The notes beneath the pieces are model-generated. The model ran no database searches, was not told the origin of the DNA, and saw only the letters and a program-made list of their open reading frames with translations. From JBFIHF01 sp964411125 (GTDB lineage Bacteria; Myxococcota_A; Bradymonadia; Bradymonadales; Bradymonadaceae): DNA of 21,498 bases. The stretch covers positions 1 through 21,498 of the forward strand of contig CAYPJU010000095.1 in assembly GCA_964411125.1 (NCBI GenBank), read 5' to 3'. The position numbers and the translations under genes were made by a program. Shown piece by piece: positions 1 to 7,370 of this stretch. How positions within the stretch are numbered: the stretch's first letter is position 1; each line of letters starts with the position of its first letter.

Positions 1-769
1 GCTCACCGTCGTGGGCCGTCGCCGCGAACCCGACGCTGAGGTCGCGCATCACGCGCAACTCGGCGAGCTCGCCGACCTCGGTGGGAAAGAGAGCGCGCCG
101 TTCGCGGCGCGAGACAGCGCGTCGCCATGCGTCGACCGTGGAGGTCTCCGCCCAGCCCTCGTCGATAGTCAACGCGTAGAATCGCGTCGGCCAGAGGGCG
201 CTGGGGACGAGCGAGATCGCCGTGGGCAGGACGGTCGCCGCGCGGCGGCGGAGCCATCCCTTCACGGCGAAGTACGAGGAGAGCAGTACGAACCATCCAC
301 CGGCGAGGGCAGGCGACGCCGTGCCCGTGGTCGAGAAGAGCAGCCCCTGCCCGCCCAGGGCGACCGCGGTGATCGCGATGACGTACGCATCGATGAAGAA
401 GACCCATTCGAGGTAGCGGCGGCGGCGGTCGAAGGGCGCGAAGAGCGTCACGCCGTAGGTGTTGGTCCAATCGAGGAGAGAGTGCAGGACCATGCCGAGC
501 CCGAGCGCGACGAAGCTCGGGGCGAGGAATGCCATGTCGGTCAGGACCATGGCGGCAGCACCGGCGGCGCTCACCGCGAGCTGCAGCGGGATCGCGTGGG
601 TCCAGGTCTGATGCGCGCGCAAGTACGCGACCTTCCCGAACTGCCGGCTGAGGGCATCGGTGTCGGGCAAGACCGAGCCGAAGACGAACGCGACACTCTC
701 CAGTGGATGCGATGCCCAGAACGGCGCCGTCGCCGAGGCGCCGAGCATGACGTGGGTAAAAGTGTCCAT
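1..769 (-). CDS. DUF457 (YdjM-type) membrane-bound metal-dependent hydrolase, partial
   Basis: The reading frame is open from an ATG at 769 to the left edge of the window, giving 256 visible residues with the C-terminus missing. It shows the DUF457/YdjM signature pieces in order: a His near the N-terminus (DTFTH, residues 2-6), SVLPDTDAL (32-40), HQTWTH (53-58) and HSLLDWTNTYG (96-106). These His/Asp clusters are the presumed metal ligands of the family. Hydrophobic segments around 63-80, 82-99, 122-145 and 155-170 indicate an inner-membrane protein. AAGGA lies 6 bases before the ATG and supports the start. After about residue 200 the sequence is soluble and charged. The family is described as membrane-bound metal-dependent hydrolases without a settled substrate, so only the family can be named. 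It is transcribed divergently from the gene at 966. Confidence 0.85.
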   Translation of the reverse strand, partial: MDTFTHVMLGASATAPFWASHPLESVAFVFGSVLPDTDALSRQFGKVAYLRAHQTWTHAIPLQLAVSAAGAAAMVLTDMAFLAPSFVALGLGMVLHSLLDWTNTYGVTLFAPFDRRRRYLEWVFFIDAYVIAITAVALGGQGLLFSTTGTASPALAGGWFVLLSSYFAVKGWLRRRAATVLPTAISLVPSALWPTRFYALTIDEGWAETSTVDAWRRAVSRRERRALFPTEVGELAELRVMRDLSVGFAATAHDGE

Positions 770-774
770 CGAGA

Positions 775-805
775 TCCTTGGTGTACTTTAAACACTAACA
801 CAAAT
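775..805. promoter_or_regulatory. AT-rich candidate promoter/operator with a GTGT-N7-ACAC inverted repeat
   Basis: Directly upstream of the minus-strand gene that starts at 769 lies a locally AT-rich stretch. It contains GTGTACTTTAAACAC, an imperfect dyad with GTGT and ACAC ends, followed by a second ACTAACAC. It stands out from the GC-rich surroundings and sits where a promoter or repressor site would be expected. No sigma-70 boxes of good quality could be assigned, so this is inference from composition and symmetry only. Confidence 0.25.
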
Positions 806-902
806 ACCTCGCGCTGGGACCGCTCTATTCCGACAGCGACACGAATTGCCGAGAGGCGTGCCGTACCGGTTTTTCGAACGTTTGGTTGCCGAATACCCGA
901 AG

Positions 903-920
903 GACGCCACGCCTGGCGTC
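903..920 (+). promoter_or_regulatory. leader hairpin upstream of the 966 gene
   Basis: GACGCCA (903-909) and TGGCGTC (914-920) form a perfect 7-bp stem with the loop CGCC. It lies 45 bases before the start of the following plus-strand gene. There is no T-run after it, so it does not look like a terminator. It may be a leader structure or coincidence. Confidence 0.25.
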
Positions 921-965
921 TGGGACGATGAAATGGAGCATCCACGCAGAGTTCGAGGAGGCGCC

Positions 966-2060
966 ATGAGTCGGAGACGCAGACGGGAGAGGAGAAGACG
1001 CCGGTGGGAAGAGGAGCGCGCGGCGACTGGAAGGTACTTGCTGGGGATGACGACGGTCGTCTTCGGGGTGGCGGGGTTCTTCGTGTCGCTAGCCCGAAAG
1101 ATGCTGGGGACTGCCGGGTTGGAATGGTCGATGGCGCCCTTGTTGTGGGGCCTCGGGCTGGCTCTGCTGGGCTACGGAGCCTTCGTGCTGTGGGGGATCT
1201 TCGCGCGCGATCGGCCGTGGCGCGTCGTCCCGGTCGTCGTGGGGCTGCTGGTGGTTTGCGTGGCGACGGGCGCGCTGCTGACGGGCTCCCCGATGCAGCC
1301 CGAGGTCTACGAGACGCTGAAGCGTTCGCAGGACAATCCGCTGAGCATCGACCTGCCGGAGGTGCCACCGGGGCCCTACTCCGGCCTCGAGCTCGAACCC
1401 GAGAGACCGTTCCTCGCCATCGACCCGGACGCGTGGATTCTCGCGGAATCTGCTGACGGTGCCGGCGGAGCGGTCGAGCGTGACGGACGCTGGGAACACT
1501 CGTCCCTGATCGCGCCCGAACCCGATGCGCTGGAAGCCCGCGCCCGTTCGATCCGCGAGGCCCGCCAGCGCGAGGCCGCGCTCCTGAACGCGGACTGGCC
1601 GACGGATCGCGCCACTGTTTCGATCGACCGATGCGCGACCTTCGGGTCGGTTCGCCCCGCGCTCTCGGCGATGCAGAAGGCGGGCTTCCGACGCGTCGAC
1701 ATCGTCGTGGAGGGGCAGAACCACGGGCTCGTGAAGCCGGTAGAACTGTCCGTCGTGGACGACGACATGCGCACGGTCCGGATCGGCTCGGCGGGGATCG
1801 ATGCGACGTTCAGGGGAGCGCTCCGCCCGCCGATCCCCGGATGCGACGCCGGAGGTCCGACAGCTTGCGCGCGGGAATCGAAGGACGCGTGCGCGATGGT
1901 GGTCGACTACGAGGCGCTCAGGGAGGTCGTCCAGGGCGCGCTCCCGTACGAGGTCGTCGTCCACGTCGACGACGGTGCGACCTGGCAGACGGTCGTCTCG
2001 ACGCTCGACGCGTTTCCGCAGGCGGACATGGTCTTGTGGGTGGGCGAGCCGTCAGACTGA
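966..2060 (+). CDS. membrane protein with three TM helices and two ExbD-like segments
   Basis: The protein has 364 residues from the ATG at 966, chosen because GAGGAGG lies just upstream; the frame is open back to 846 but that part lacks a ribosome site. The N-terminus is a run of Arg residues (3-13), followed by hydrophobic segments at about 24-44, 57-79 and 87-106, then a soluble region. Two stretches resemble the periplasmic fold of ExbD/TolR: residues 214-250 (ATVSIDRCATFGSVRPALSA and what follows it) and 328-361 (VVVHVDDGATWQTVVSTLDA and what follows it). In ExbD, a strand with a charged residue is followed by a helix of the type VVxxLDxxxxAG. A true ExbD has one TM helix and about 140 residues, so this is at most a distant, fused relative. 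No ExbB or TolB homologue is adjacent. Its last 9 bases overlap the convergent gene. The function is unknown. Confidence 0.75.
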   Translation: MSRRRRRERRRRRWEEERAATGRYLLGMTTVVFGVAGFFVSLARKMLGTAGLEWSMAPLLWGLGLALLGYGAFVLWGIFARDRPWRVVPVVVGLLVVCVATGALLTGSPMQPEVYETLKRSQDNPLSIDLPEVPPGPYSGLELEPERPFLAIDPDAWILAESADGAGGAVERDGRWEHSSLIAPEPDALEARARSIREARQREAALLNADWPTDRATVSIDRCATFGSVRPALSAMQKAGFRRVDIVVEGQNHGLVKPVELSVVDDDMRTVRIGSAGIDATFRGALRPPIPGCDAGGPTACARESKDACAMVVDYEALREVVQGALPYEVVVHVDDGATWQTVVSTLDAFPQADMVLWVGEPSD

Positions 2061-2855
2061 GACGCTGCCGGACTCGATGCGGTCGAGGGCGATCGCGATC
2101 GCGGTGCCGCCGATCACGGCGATCGGCATGCTGAGGAAGTTGATGAAGGGGATCAGCAGCATCAGGTAGGCGCCGAGCCCGAAGCCGACGGCGAGTCGGC
2201 GGTGCTTCCAGATCAGCCCGAGCTTCTGCCGGAACCCGTAGCGTCGCCGTTCGAGCGCATAGTCGGTGTACTCGAGGGCGATGAAGTATGCGCCCACCAC
2301 GGGGGAGAGGATCACGCCGACTCCGGGGATGAGCCCGAGCAGGACGACGAGAAAGACGCGCGGGATCGACGTCGCGGCCGTCGTCACCATCCCCTTCAGA
2401 CCGCCTGCGACCATCGACTTCCACCCTTCTTCGGCGGGGACGGCCTCCCCCATCATCAGCGCTTCGACCATCTCGGAGAGCTTGTCGTTGAAGGGGCTCG
2501 CGACGATGCCTGCCGACAGCATCGTGAGGAAGTATGCTGCGATCACGAGCAGCGGATAGATGAGGATCCTGAGGAGCCACCACAGCGCGTAGAGCGGGTA
2601 GTAGTACCAGGGGCCTTCGACGGGTGGGTCGACCAGAAACCAGTCGGCGTTGAAGACGAGGACGGCGGCGAGGACGACGAAGACGGTGACGTTGATGATC
2701 GCGGGGATCGCGATGTTGGGCCACAGCTTCGGGTTCTTGCGCAGGATGGTGATCGCGCCGAACGCGGCGGCAAATCCGCCGCGGAGCTGCGAGAAATCGG
2801 AGCCCGATTCGAGCTCGACCAGGCGCTGGACGAGGGGGTGCGGCGATCGCGACAT
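2052..2855 (-). CDS. EI24/CysZ-family membrane protein
   Basis: This is a polytopic membrane protein of 267 residues. The N-terminal part has the pattern of the EI24/CysZ family: a short amphipathic start, RGGFAAAFGAITILRKNPKL, then a TM helix (about 46-68), a second (about 85-117), the motif ASPFNDKLSE, and two further hydrophobic pairs (about 163-190 and 222-258) with IPFINFLSMP near the end. CysZ is a sulfate permease feeding cysteine synthesis in enterobacteria. No sulfur genes are adjacent here, so substrate assignment is not supported. The ATG at 2855 is preferred over the GTG at 2858 because GGAG lies 6 bases before the ATG and too near the GTG. Its stop overlaps the convergent gene by 9 bases. 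Confidence 0.85.
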   Translation of the reverse strand: MSRSPHPLVQRLVELESGSDFSQLRGGFAAAFGAITILRKNPKLWPNIAIPAIINVTVFVVLAAVLVFNADWFLVDPPVEGPWYYYPLYALWWLLRILIYPLLVIAAYFLTMLSAGIVASPFNDKLSEMVEALMMGEAVPAEEGWKSMVAGGLKGMVTTAATSIPRVFLVVLLGLIPGVGVILSPVVGAYFIALEYTDYALERRRYGFRQKLGLIWKHRRLAVGFGLGAYLMLLIPFINFLSMPIAVIGGTAIAIALDRIESGSVSV

Positions 2856-3014
2856 CACGGACTCCGTCGTTGGGGTTATCGATTAGTACCGATTTATCGC
2901 AGCCGTGTAATCCCTCCCCTCCAATGTGCTGCCAGGTCCATCTGGTACATAGCGTGCTTGTCCTCGTCGGCGGCTGTCACCCGGTGTACAGAGCTCGGCT
3001 GCCCGTCTGATGGC

Positions 3015-4097
3015 TCACTCAGCCTTCCACTGGTACCTCGCCTTGAGCTCGTTCAGTTGATCGAACCGAAGGAGTCCGTCGTGCTGCATCCGTCCGACGA
3101 CGATTCCGGGGTGGAGTGCGTGGTCGGCCGCGAACGCGCGGATCGACGCTGGATTCCGTGCGATCGAGGGGAGCTGGGTTGCGGCCGGCCGCGGAAGCAG
3201 GGTGTCGGCCGCGAATGCGTTGGCCTCGGCCTCCAGCTTCTGATCGAGGCCCTTCAAACCTTCGATCACGACCAGACGGCGGCCGTGAAGGACCAGATGT
3301 CCGACTTCGTGAAACAAGCTGAACCAGAAATGGTCGTGGGTCTTGTAGCGGAGACTCAGCGCGAGCAGGGCCTTGTCGGGCCCCAGCATCTTTGTCATCC
3401 CTGAGGCAGGGCATCCCTTCGGCGCGGGTACGACGGTCACGGCGACGCCGCATGCCGCACCCAGCTCCCGCAGCTTGGGAGCAATGATCCGTGGCGAGGT
3501 TTCCAGCACCAGCTCGCGGAACGCAGGAATCTGGTCGCGGAGGGCCGCGACGGTGAATGGCGCGCAGTTGATGCCCTCGGCCTGAAGTTCACAGGCACGG
3601 ACCCATGTCGCGACTGGTCCCGGCTTCAGCTCGAACTTGTCCGAGCGCCGAAACGCGGTGAGCGGTGACGCGTATTGTTCGCGCCACGCATCGACCGACG
3701 CGACGCCAAAGAAGCCGAGGCACTCCCGAACCTGTTCGATCTTGTCACGGGTCTTCGAGATCCAGCCCCATCGCCTCATGTCGGTCGTTGGTAGTTCGGC
3801 GAGCCAGCCGATTTGGTCTTCGAGCTGCGCCTCGAACTCCTGCCTCGCCAGACCTTCGCGGTAGCGCGCTTCACGGGCCAGCCAGAAGCGAGCCGCCCCA
3901 CCGAGCACCTTCTCGAGCCGGAGCGCGGCGTCTTCAGACAGCGGAGCATCGCCGCTGAGCAACTGGCTGACGTGCTTCTCGCTGAACCCGATGCGACGCG
4001 CGAGCTCTCTCTGGGTCCATCCTTTCGTCTCGAGAACATCGAGAATGCTGTCGCCGGGCGGCGAGAGCCATGTTGGCTCGAATAGTCCGTCAGTCAT
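3015..4097 (-). CDS. higA: HigA-type antitoxin fused to an ImmA/IrrE metallopeptidase domain
   Basis: The protein has 360 residues. An XRE/HigA helix-turn-helix occupies about 16-66 (WTQRELARRIGFSEKHVSQL). A linker of about 140 residues follows, then an ImmA/IrrE-type zinc peptidase domain with HEVGH at 263-267 and the downstream EAEANAFAADTLLP segment (289-302), whose Glu is the usual third metal ligand. The HTH should bind the toxin and the operon promoter; the peptidase domain suggests regulated cleavage or a sensing role, as known for ImmA and IrrE relatives. It lies downstream of the toxin gene and overlaps it by 8 bases if the ATG at 4097 is used. A GTG at 4106 is possible but lacks a ribosome site. 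Toxin-first order is typical of higBA. The partner was assigned by adjacency and overlap. Confidence 0.88.
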   Translation of the reverse strand: MTDGLFEPTWLSPPGDSILDVLETKGWTQRELARRIGFSEKHVSQLLSGDAPLSEDAALRLEKVLGGAARFWLAREARYREGLARQEFEAQLEDQIGWLAELPTTDMRRWGWISKTRDKIEQVRECLGFFGVASVDAWREQYASPLTAFRRSDKFELKPGPVATWVRACELQAEGINCAPFTVAALRDQIPAFRELVLETSPRIIAPKLRELGAACGVAVTVVPAPKGCPASGMTKMLGPDKALLALSLRYKTHDHFWFSLFHEVGHLVLHGRRLVVIEGLKGLDQKLEAEANAFAADTLLPRPAATQLPSIARNPASIRAFAADHALHPGIVVGRMQHDGLLRFDQLNELKARYQWKAE

Positions 4098-4422
4098 GGT
4101 AGTCACCGATAAAAACTATCCGAACGGCGCGCACTGCGCCCCATTGAAGGGCCTCGTTGTCATCGAGCGGCGGTGGCTCGTCCGCGCACTCCATGACGAT
4201 GCGATGGGCCCAATCGATGTCGATCGCGAACTGACCGTCTCGCTCCCCGCCGAGTGCGTGAGGGCGATACGCCGGTGGCAGGTCGAACAACGATTCCGCC
4301 GCGTCGAGGTCGCTGAGACGAACTCGCAGCTTTCGCGCAACCTTCGCCCCGAGCTTCTTCTGAGCGTGACGCGAGTCTTCGCACAGCTTGCGCACCCTGC
4401 GGTCGTCTATGACAATCTTCAT
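4090..4422 (-). CDS. higB: HigB/RelE-superfamily toxin
   Basis: This is a small basic protein of 110 residues starting MKIVIDDRRVRKLCED and ending in beta-strand-like segments (AHRIVMECAD, VRAVRIVFIGDYHD). The length, the LFDLPPAYRPHALGGERDGQFA core and the C-terminal IGDYHD ending fit HigB-type members of the RelE/ParE superfamily, which are ribosome-dependent mRNA interferases. AGGG lies 5-7 bases upstream of the ATG. The gene is immediately followed by, and overlaps, an HTH-containing antitoxin, which is the strongest argument for the call. A palindromic AT-rich promoter region lies directly upstream. The specific RNA target cannot be judged from the sequence. Confidence 0.85.
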   Translation of the reverse strand: MKIVIDDRRVRKLCEDSRHAQKKLGAKVARKLRVRLSDLDAAESLFDLPPAYRPHALGGERDGQFAIDIDWAHRIVMECADEPPPLDDNEALQWGAVRAVRIVFIGDYHD

Positions 4423-4439
4423 CGCCGCCCTTGGCTCGA

Positions 4440-4462
4440 TTTACCTTTACCTATTTGGTAAA
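4440..4462 (-). promoter_or_regulatory. candidate autoregulatory operator/promoter of higBA
   Basis: Two tandem TTTACC units (4440-4445 and 4446-4451) are followed after 5 bases by GGTAAA (4457-4462). The second and third make a 6-bp inverted repeat. The site is AT-rich in a GC-rich context and lies 18 bases before the toxin start. On the minus strand TTGTTT, 16 bases and TAAATC could serve as -35 and -10 boxes with the dyad between them. HTH antitoxins of this type normally repress their own promoter, so this is the natural binding site. The role is inferred. Confidence 0.5.
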
Positions 4463-4635
4463 CAAAATCAAGAGGTGCGATCGAATTCAGTGCAGTTTTG
4501 GGCGCCCCGACTGCGCGCGACCCCGAGGGGTGGTGACCGTACCGTCGCGACGTCTTCGCGTCCGGGGAACCCGCGGCGCGGTTTGAACTCACACTGAACC
4601 CGTCGATTTTGACGAGGGGTGACCCTCGATCGCCG

Positions 4636-5076
4636 TTAGCGCTGGACGAGGACGACGCCGGCGACGATGAGGGCGATCCCGGCGGCCTTGGTCCAGGCGA
4701 AAGGTTCCACGGGCATCCCGATCGCCCCGAAGTGATCGATGGTGGTCGACATCGTCATCTGCCCGGCGACGACGAGCGCGAAGAGCAGCGCGGCTCCGAT
4801 GCGTGGAGACACCCAGATCGACGCCGCGACGTAGAACGCACCGATGAGCCCGCCGATCCAGGCCCACCATGGGGCGGCGGCGATCGCGGCGCGGTCGGGG
4901 ATTAGCGCTTGCTGGGAGGCGACGACCGCGGCGAGCCCGAGTGTCCCGACGCCAAAGGAGATCATCGCTGCCCAGATGGCGCCGTTGCCGTGGCGGGCGA
5001 GGTTCGTGTTGATGCTCACCTGGATGGGGAGCGCTGCGCCGGCGCACACCGCCATGATCACTGCTTTGACGTCCAT
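4636..5076 (-). CDS. YdcZ-type DMT-family membrane protein (DUF606)
   Basis: This is a very hydrophobic protein of 146 residues with about five TM segments. It matches the DUF606/YdcZ pattern closely: PIQVSINTNLARHG near the N-terminus (17-30), WWAWIGGLIGAFYVAAS in the middle, then GAALLFALVVAGQMT followed by TIDHFGAIG. Members belong to the drug/metabolite transporter superfamily and act in the inner membrane, often as paired halves, but the substrates are mostly unknown. The start at 5076 (MDVKAVIM) fits the family N-terminus; the frame is open to 5133, but that extension is polar and lacks a ribosome site. A short CGAGGG/CCCTCG hairpin lies just after the stop without a T-run. Confidence 0.88.
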   Translation of the reverse strand: MDVKAVIMAVCAGAALPIQVSINTNLARHGNGAIWAAMISFGVGTLGLAAVVASQQALIPDRAAIAAAPWWAWIGGLIGAFYVAASIWVSPRIGAALLFALVVAGQMTMSTTIDHFGAIGMPVEPFAWTKAAGIALIVAGVVLVQR

Positions 5077-5156
5077 CGGCCCACGGTGCGTCTGGCAGCG
5101 CGGCGCGTCAAACTTTCCGTGAACCGTCCACACGGCGCGGGCGTCCCAGGTGTGGA

Positions 5157-5214
5157 GAAGACTTCGGCGTCCAGGGGAGAGTCCCCTGGTCGGTTTGGGC
5201 GAAGCCCAACGGCC
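5157..5214 (+). repeat. dispersed multi-hairpin repeat, copy 1
   Basis: The element contains three consecutive small dyads: GAAG-A-CTTC (5157-5165), CCAGGGGA-GAG-TCCCCTGG (5171-5189) and TTGGGC-GAA-GCCCAA (5195-5209). A near-identical copy lies in inverted orientation at 21441-21498, with about five mismatches in 58 positions. It sits in the 229-base gap between the divergent genes starting at 5076 and 5306. The spacing and order of the hairpins are conserved between copies, which marks it as a genomic repeat rather than a chance palindrome. Confidence 0.8.
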
Positions 5215-5305
5215 TCACCCGCTGCGACCACCCTCGAGCACTTGACGTGGGAATGCACAACCGGTCGAATGTAGTTGGACCCACGCGCCTCTTCGGCAGG
5301 CATCC

Positions 5306-5926
5306 ATGTACGAATCTCACCCACAATCCGACGCACTGACCGTCCGGCGGTACTCCGTCCGGGGCCCGTGTCTCGAGGGTCACGGGCCGATGGTCCTGCC
5401 GACCCACGTCTGCGTGCGGTGCGGATCGACGGAGCCCGGGGGGACCGTTCACCGCGAGAAGCTCACGTACTACAACCCGTGGATCTGGCTCACGGCACTC
5501 TTGAGCCTGTTCATCACGATGATCGCCTACATCGCGACGAAGAAGTCGCTCGAGGTGGAGTACTACCTGTGTCCGGATTGCGCGGACAAACGGAAGATCC
5601 GCAGCGTGACGAGCGGTCTCGTGACGATCACGGCGCTCTTCGGCGCGTTCTTCGGGATGGGGATCGGCAGCTCGACGCTTGTGGCGCCGGCGCTCGCGGT
5701 TGCGATGTTTTCGTCGATCTTCTGGTTGGCGCTGTCGCGACCGCCGCTGCGCGCGGTCCGCTACGACGGGATGACCCACCGGTTTTCGCTCGTCGGGGCT
5801 CATCCTCGATTTTTGAGCGAGCTCGAAGGTGGTTCGGTGGGCCGGCGCCCCCCCGAACTCCCACCGCCGGCCGACGGCACGGTCGGCTCAGGCGGGGACT
5901 GGCACGGGGACTACGGTCACGTCTGA
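5306..5926 (+). CDS. membrane protein with a split CxxC/CxxC zinc ribbon
   Basis: The protein has 206 residues and no recognised function. CVRC (36-39) and CPDC (89-92) are two CxxC knuckles that would together bind one zinc ion. Between them lies a hydrophobic stretch (about 58-77) preceded by REKLTYYNPWIWLT. This arrangement recurs in many uncharacterised bacterial zinc-ribbon membrane proteins. If both knuckles bind the same metal, the hydrophobic stretch must be a re-entrant loop or lie against the membrane. Two further TM segments follow (about 103-121 and 124-144), then a Pro/Gly-rich tail from about 175. The ATG at 5306 has AGG 7 bases upstream. The stop overlaps the convergent FMN reductase gene by 10 bases. 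Confidence 0.75.
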   Translation: MYESHPQSDALTVRRYSVRGPCLEGHGPMVLPTHVCVRCGSTEPGGTVHREKLTYYNPWIWLTALLSLFITMIAYIATKKSLEVEYYLCPDCADKRKIRSVTSGLVTITALFGAFFGMGIGSSTLVAPALAVAMFSSIFWLALSRPPLRAVRYDGMTHRFSLVGAHPRFLSELEGGSVGRRPPELPPPADGTVGSGGDWHGDYGHV

Positions 5927-6465
5927 GGGCCGAACTCTCGTGCCCACTTCGCAAACTCGGTGACGAAGCCGCCCAGGATCATCCGGGTCGGTTCGTCGAC
6001 GAGGCGCCCGTCCGCGAACTTCTGTTTCGCGCCTCCGACGAGGATCTCGGGGTAGGGAAACATCAGCGCCCCCATCCCGAGCATGATGTTCTTCATGTGC
6101 TGCTGACCGCGCGCCCCCCCGACGAAGCTGGAGGCAGCCGACATCATCGCGACCGGCTTGTGTCGGTAGACGGAGTGATACGCGGGGCGGCTCGTCCAAT
6201 CGATGGCGTTCTTGAGCACGCCGGGGATGCTGTAGTTGTACTCCGGGATCGCGAAGACGACGCCGTCGGCCTGCGCGATCGCGTCTCGGAGCCGTTCGGC
6301 TGCCGGGGGCATCGCGAGGTCGCTGTTGTAGAGCGGGACGTCGGCGTAGTCGTGGATGACCACCTCGACGTCATCGGGCGCGAGCTCCCCGAGGGCGCGC
6401 AGCAGGCCAGTGTTGAGGCTCGCCTCGCGGAACGAGCCCGACAGGCCGATGAGTCGAATGGTCAT
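5917..6465 (-). CDS. NAD(P)H-dependent FMN reductase (flavodoxin fold)
   Basis: This is a soluble protein of 182 residues, full length for the NADPH-dependent FMN reductase family. GSFREASLN (10-18) is the FMN-phosphate loop and PEYNYSIPGVLKNAIDW (74-90) is the diagnostic second motif of the ChrR/YieF/SsuE group. Such enzymes reduce quinones, chromate or free flavin, and the relative ArsH acts in arsenic operons; this protein is shorter than usual ArsH. It lies 19 bases downstream of the pirin gene on the same strand and is probably co-transcribed with it. Across the divergent promoter is an arsenite methyltransferase, so a redox or metalloid detoxification role is reasonable but unproven. 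Its stop overlaps the convergent gene by 10 bases. Confidence 0.9.
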   Translation of the reverse strand: MTIRLIGLSGSFREASLNTGLLRALGELAPDDVEVVIHDYADVPLYNSDLAMPPAAERLRDAIAQADGVVFAIPEYNYSIPGVLKNAIDWTSRPAYHSVYRHKPVAMMSAASSFVGGARGQQHMKNIMLGMGALMFPYPEILVGGAKQKFADGRLVDEPTRMILGGFVTEFAKWAREFGPQT

Positions 6466-6484
6466 TGCGTCTCCGGTTCTGCGG

Positions 6485-7198
6485 TCAGGGGAGGTCGAAC
6501 GCGAGCGCTTCGAAGTCGGACGAGGGGGCGATCGTCACGGCATCGAGGCCGGTGATGGCGGCTCCGTCCCCGGGGCCGACGGCGACGCCGTCTACGGTGG
6601 CCGTCCCTCGGACGACCTGCACCCAGCCGCGCGCCCGAGAGATCGGGACTTCGACGGACTCTCCCGCGGCGAGCACGACCCTCCGAATCTCGGCATCTTG
6701 CCCGATACGCAGGCTTCCGTCACGCCCGTCGGGGCTGACGATCAGGACGACGCCGCGCTCGTCTCCGAAGTCCTTGTCCTCGTAGCGAGGCTCGGTCCGC
6801 CTCTCGGCGGGCTCGATCCAGATCTGGAGGAAGTGGACGGGCTCGGTCGAGCTGGCGTTCATCTCGCTGTGGCGCACGCCGCGCCCGGCGGTCATCACCT
6901 GCACTTCTCCGGGGCGGACGACGCCTCCGCCGCCGGTGCTGTCGCGGTGTTCGAGGCCCCCCGCGACGACGTAGGAGATGATCTCCATGTCGGCGTGGCC
7001 GTGGGGCGGGAAGCCCGCGCCGGCGTCGACGCGATCTTCGTTGATGACGCGGAGCGGCCCGAACCCGACGTAGCGCGGGTCGTAGTAGTGCCCGAAACTG
7101 AAGGTATGGTGGCTGTCGAGCCATCCCATTCGGACCCTCCCTCGCTCTGCGGAGCGGCGAACTTCGATCCTACCTTCTGCTTGCCGTGCTGCTTCCAT
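6485..7198 (-). CDS. pirin family protein
   Basis: The protein has 237 residues and the bicupin fold of pirins. The N-terminal cupin carries the metal ligands HGH (H66, H68) and RHSEMN (H110, E112), spaced as in pirin and YhaK. The family signature WLDSHHTFSFGHYYDP (26-41) is present, followed by GFGPLRVINED. Bacterial pirins are iron-binding proteins, some with quercetin 2,3-dioxygenase activity and others regulating enzymes by contact. The start at 7198 is set by an excellent GAGGAG 5 bases upstream; the frame continues to 7276 without one. It is the first gene of a two-gene operon with the FMN reductase and is divergent from arsM. Confidence 0.93.
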   Translation of the reverse strand: MEAARQAEGRIEVRRSAERGRVRMGWLDSHHTFSFGHYYDPRYVGFGPLRVINEDRVDAGAGFPPHGHADMEIISYVVAGGLEHRDSTGGGGVVRPGEVQVMTAGRGVRHSEMNASSTEPVHFLQIWIEPAERRTEPRYEDKDFGDERGVVLIVSPDGRDGSLRIGQDAEIRRVVLAAGESVEVPISRARGWVQVVRGTATVDGVAVGPGDGAAITGLDAVTIAPSSDFEALAFDLP

Positions 7199-7370
7199 CT
7201 GGTCTCCTCGCGGCTCGAGGCCGCTTTCGGTCTCGTTCGCGCGTAGGAAGCACGAACCGGGCATGAAGTTGCACAACGCGCTGTTTCCTTTCGCGCACTA
7301 CCGACCGACACGGTACGGGTGGACCACGCCGCTCGCATTCGGTAACAACAGGCGACTTCAGGAGGTCCCG

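Noticed and set aside
11..931. Open frame of about 300 codons on the plus strand over the left-edge gene
   Set aside because: The opposite strand encodes the DUF457 protein with conserved motifs and a ribosome site; this frame is highly charged and non-protein-like.
2202..3404. Open frame of 400 codons on the plus strand antisense to the CysZ-like gene and higA
   Set aside because: It is charged, His/Asp/Arg-rich with no domain, and lies opposite two recognisable proteins.
4613..4628. CGAGGG-GTGA-CCCTCG hairpin just after the YdcZ-type gene as an intrinsic terminator
   Set aside because: On the gene strand it is followed by an A-run rather than a T-run, so it lacks the required feature.
7199..7370. 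ArsR-type operator between pirin and arsM
   Set aside because: No convincing dyad of the known ArsR type was found; only a short GCGGC/GCCGC pair near 7210, expected in GC-rich DNA.
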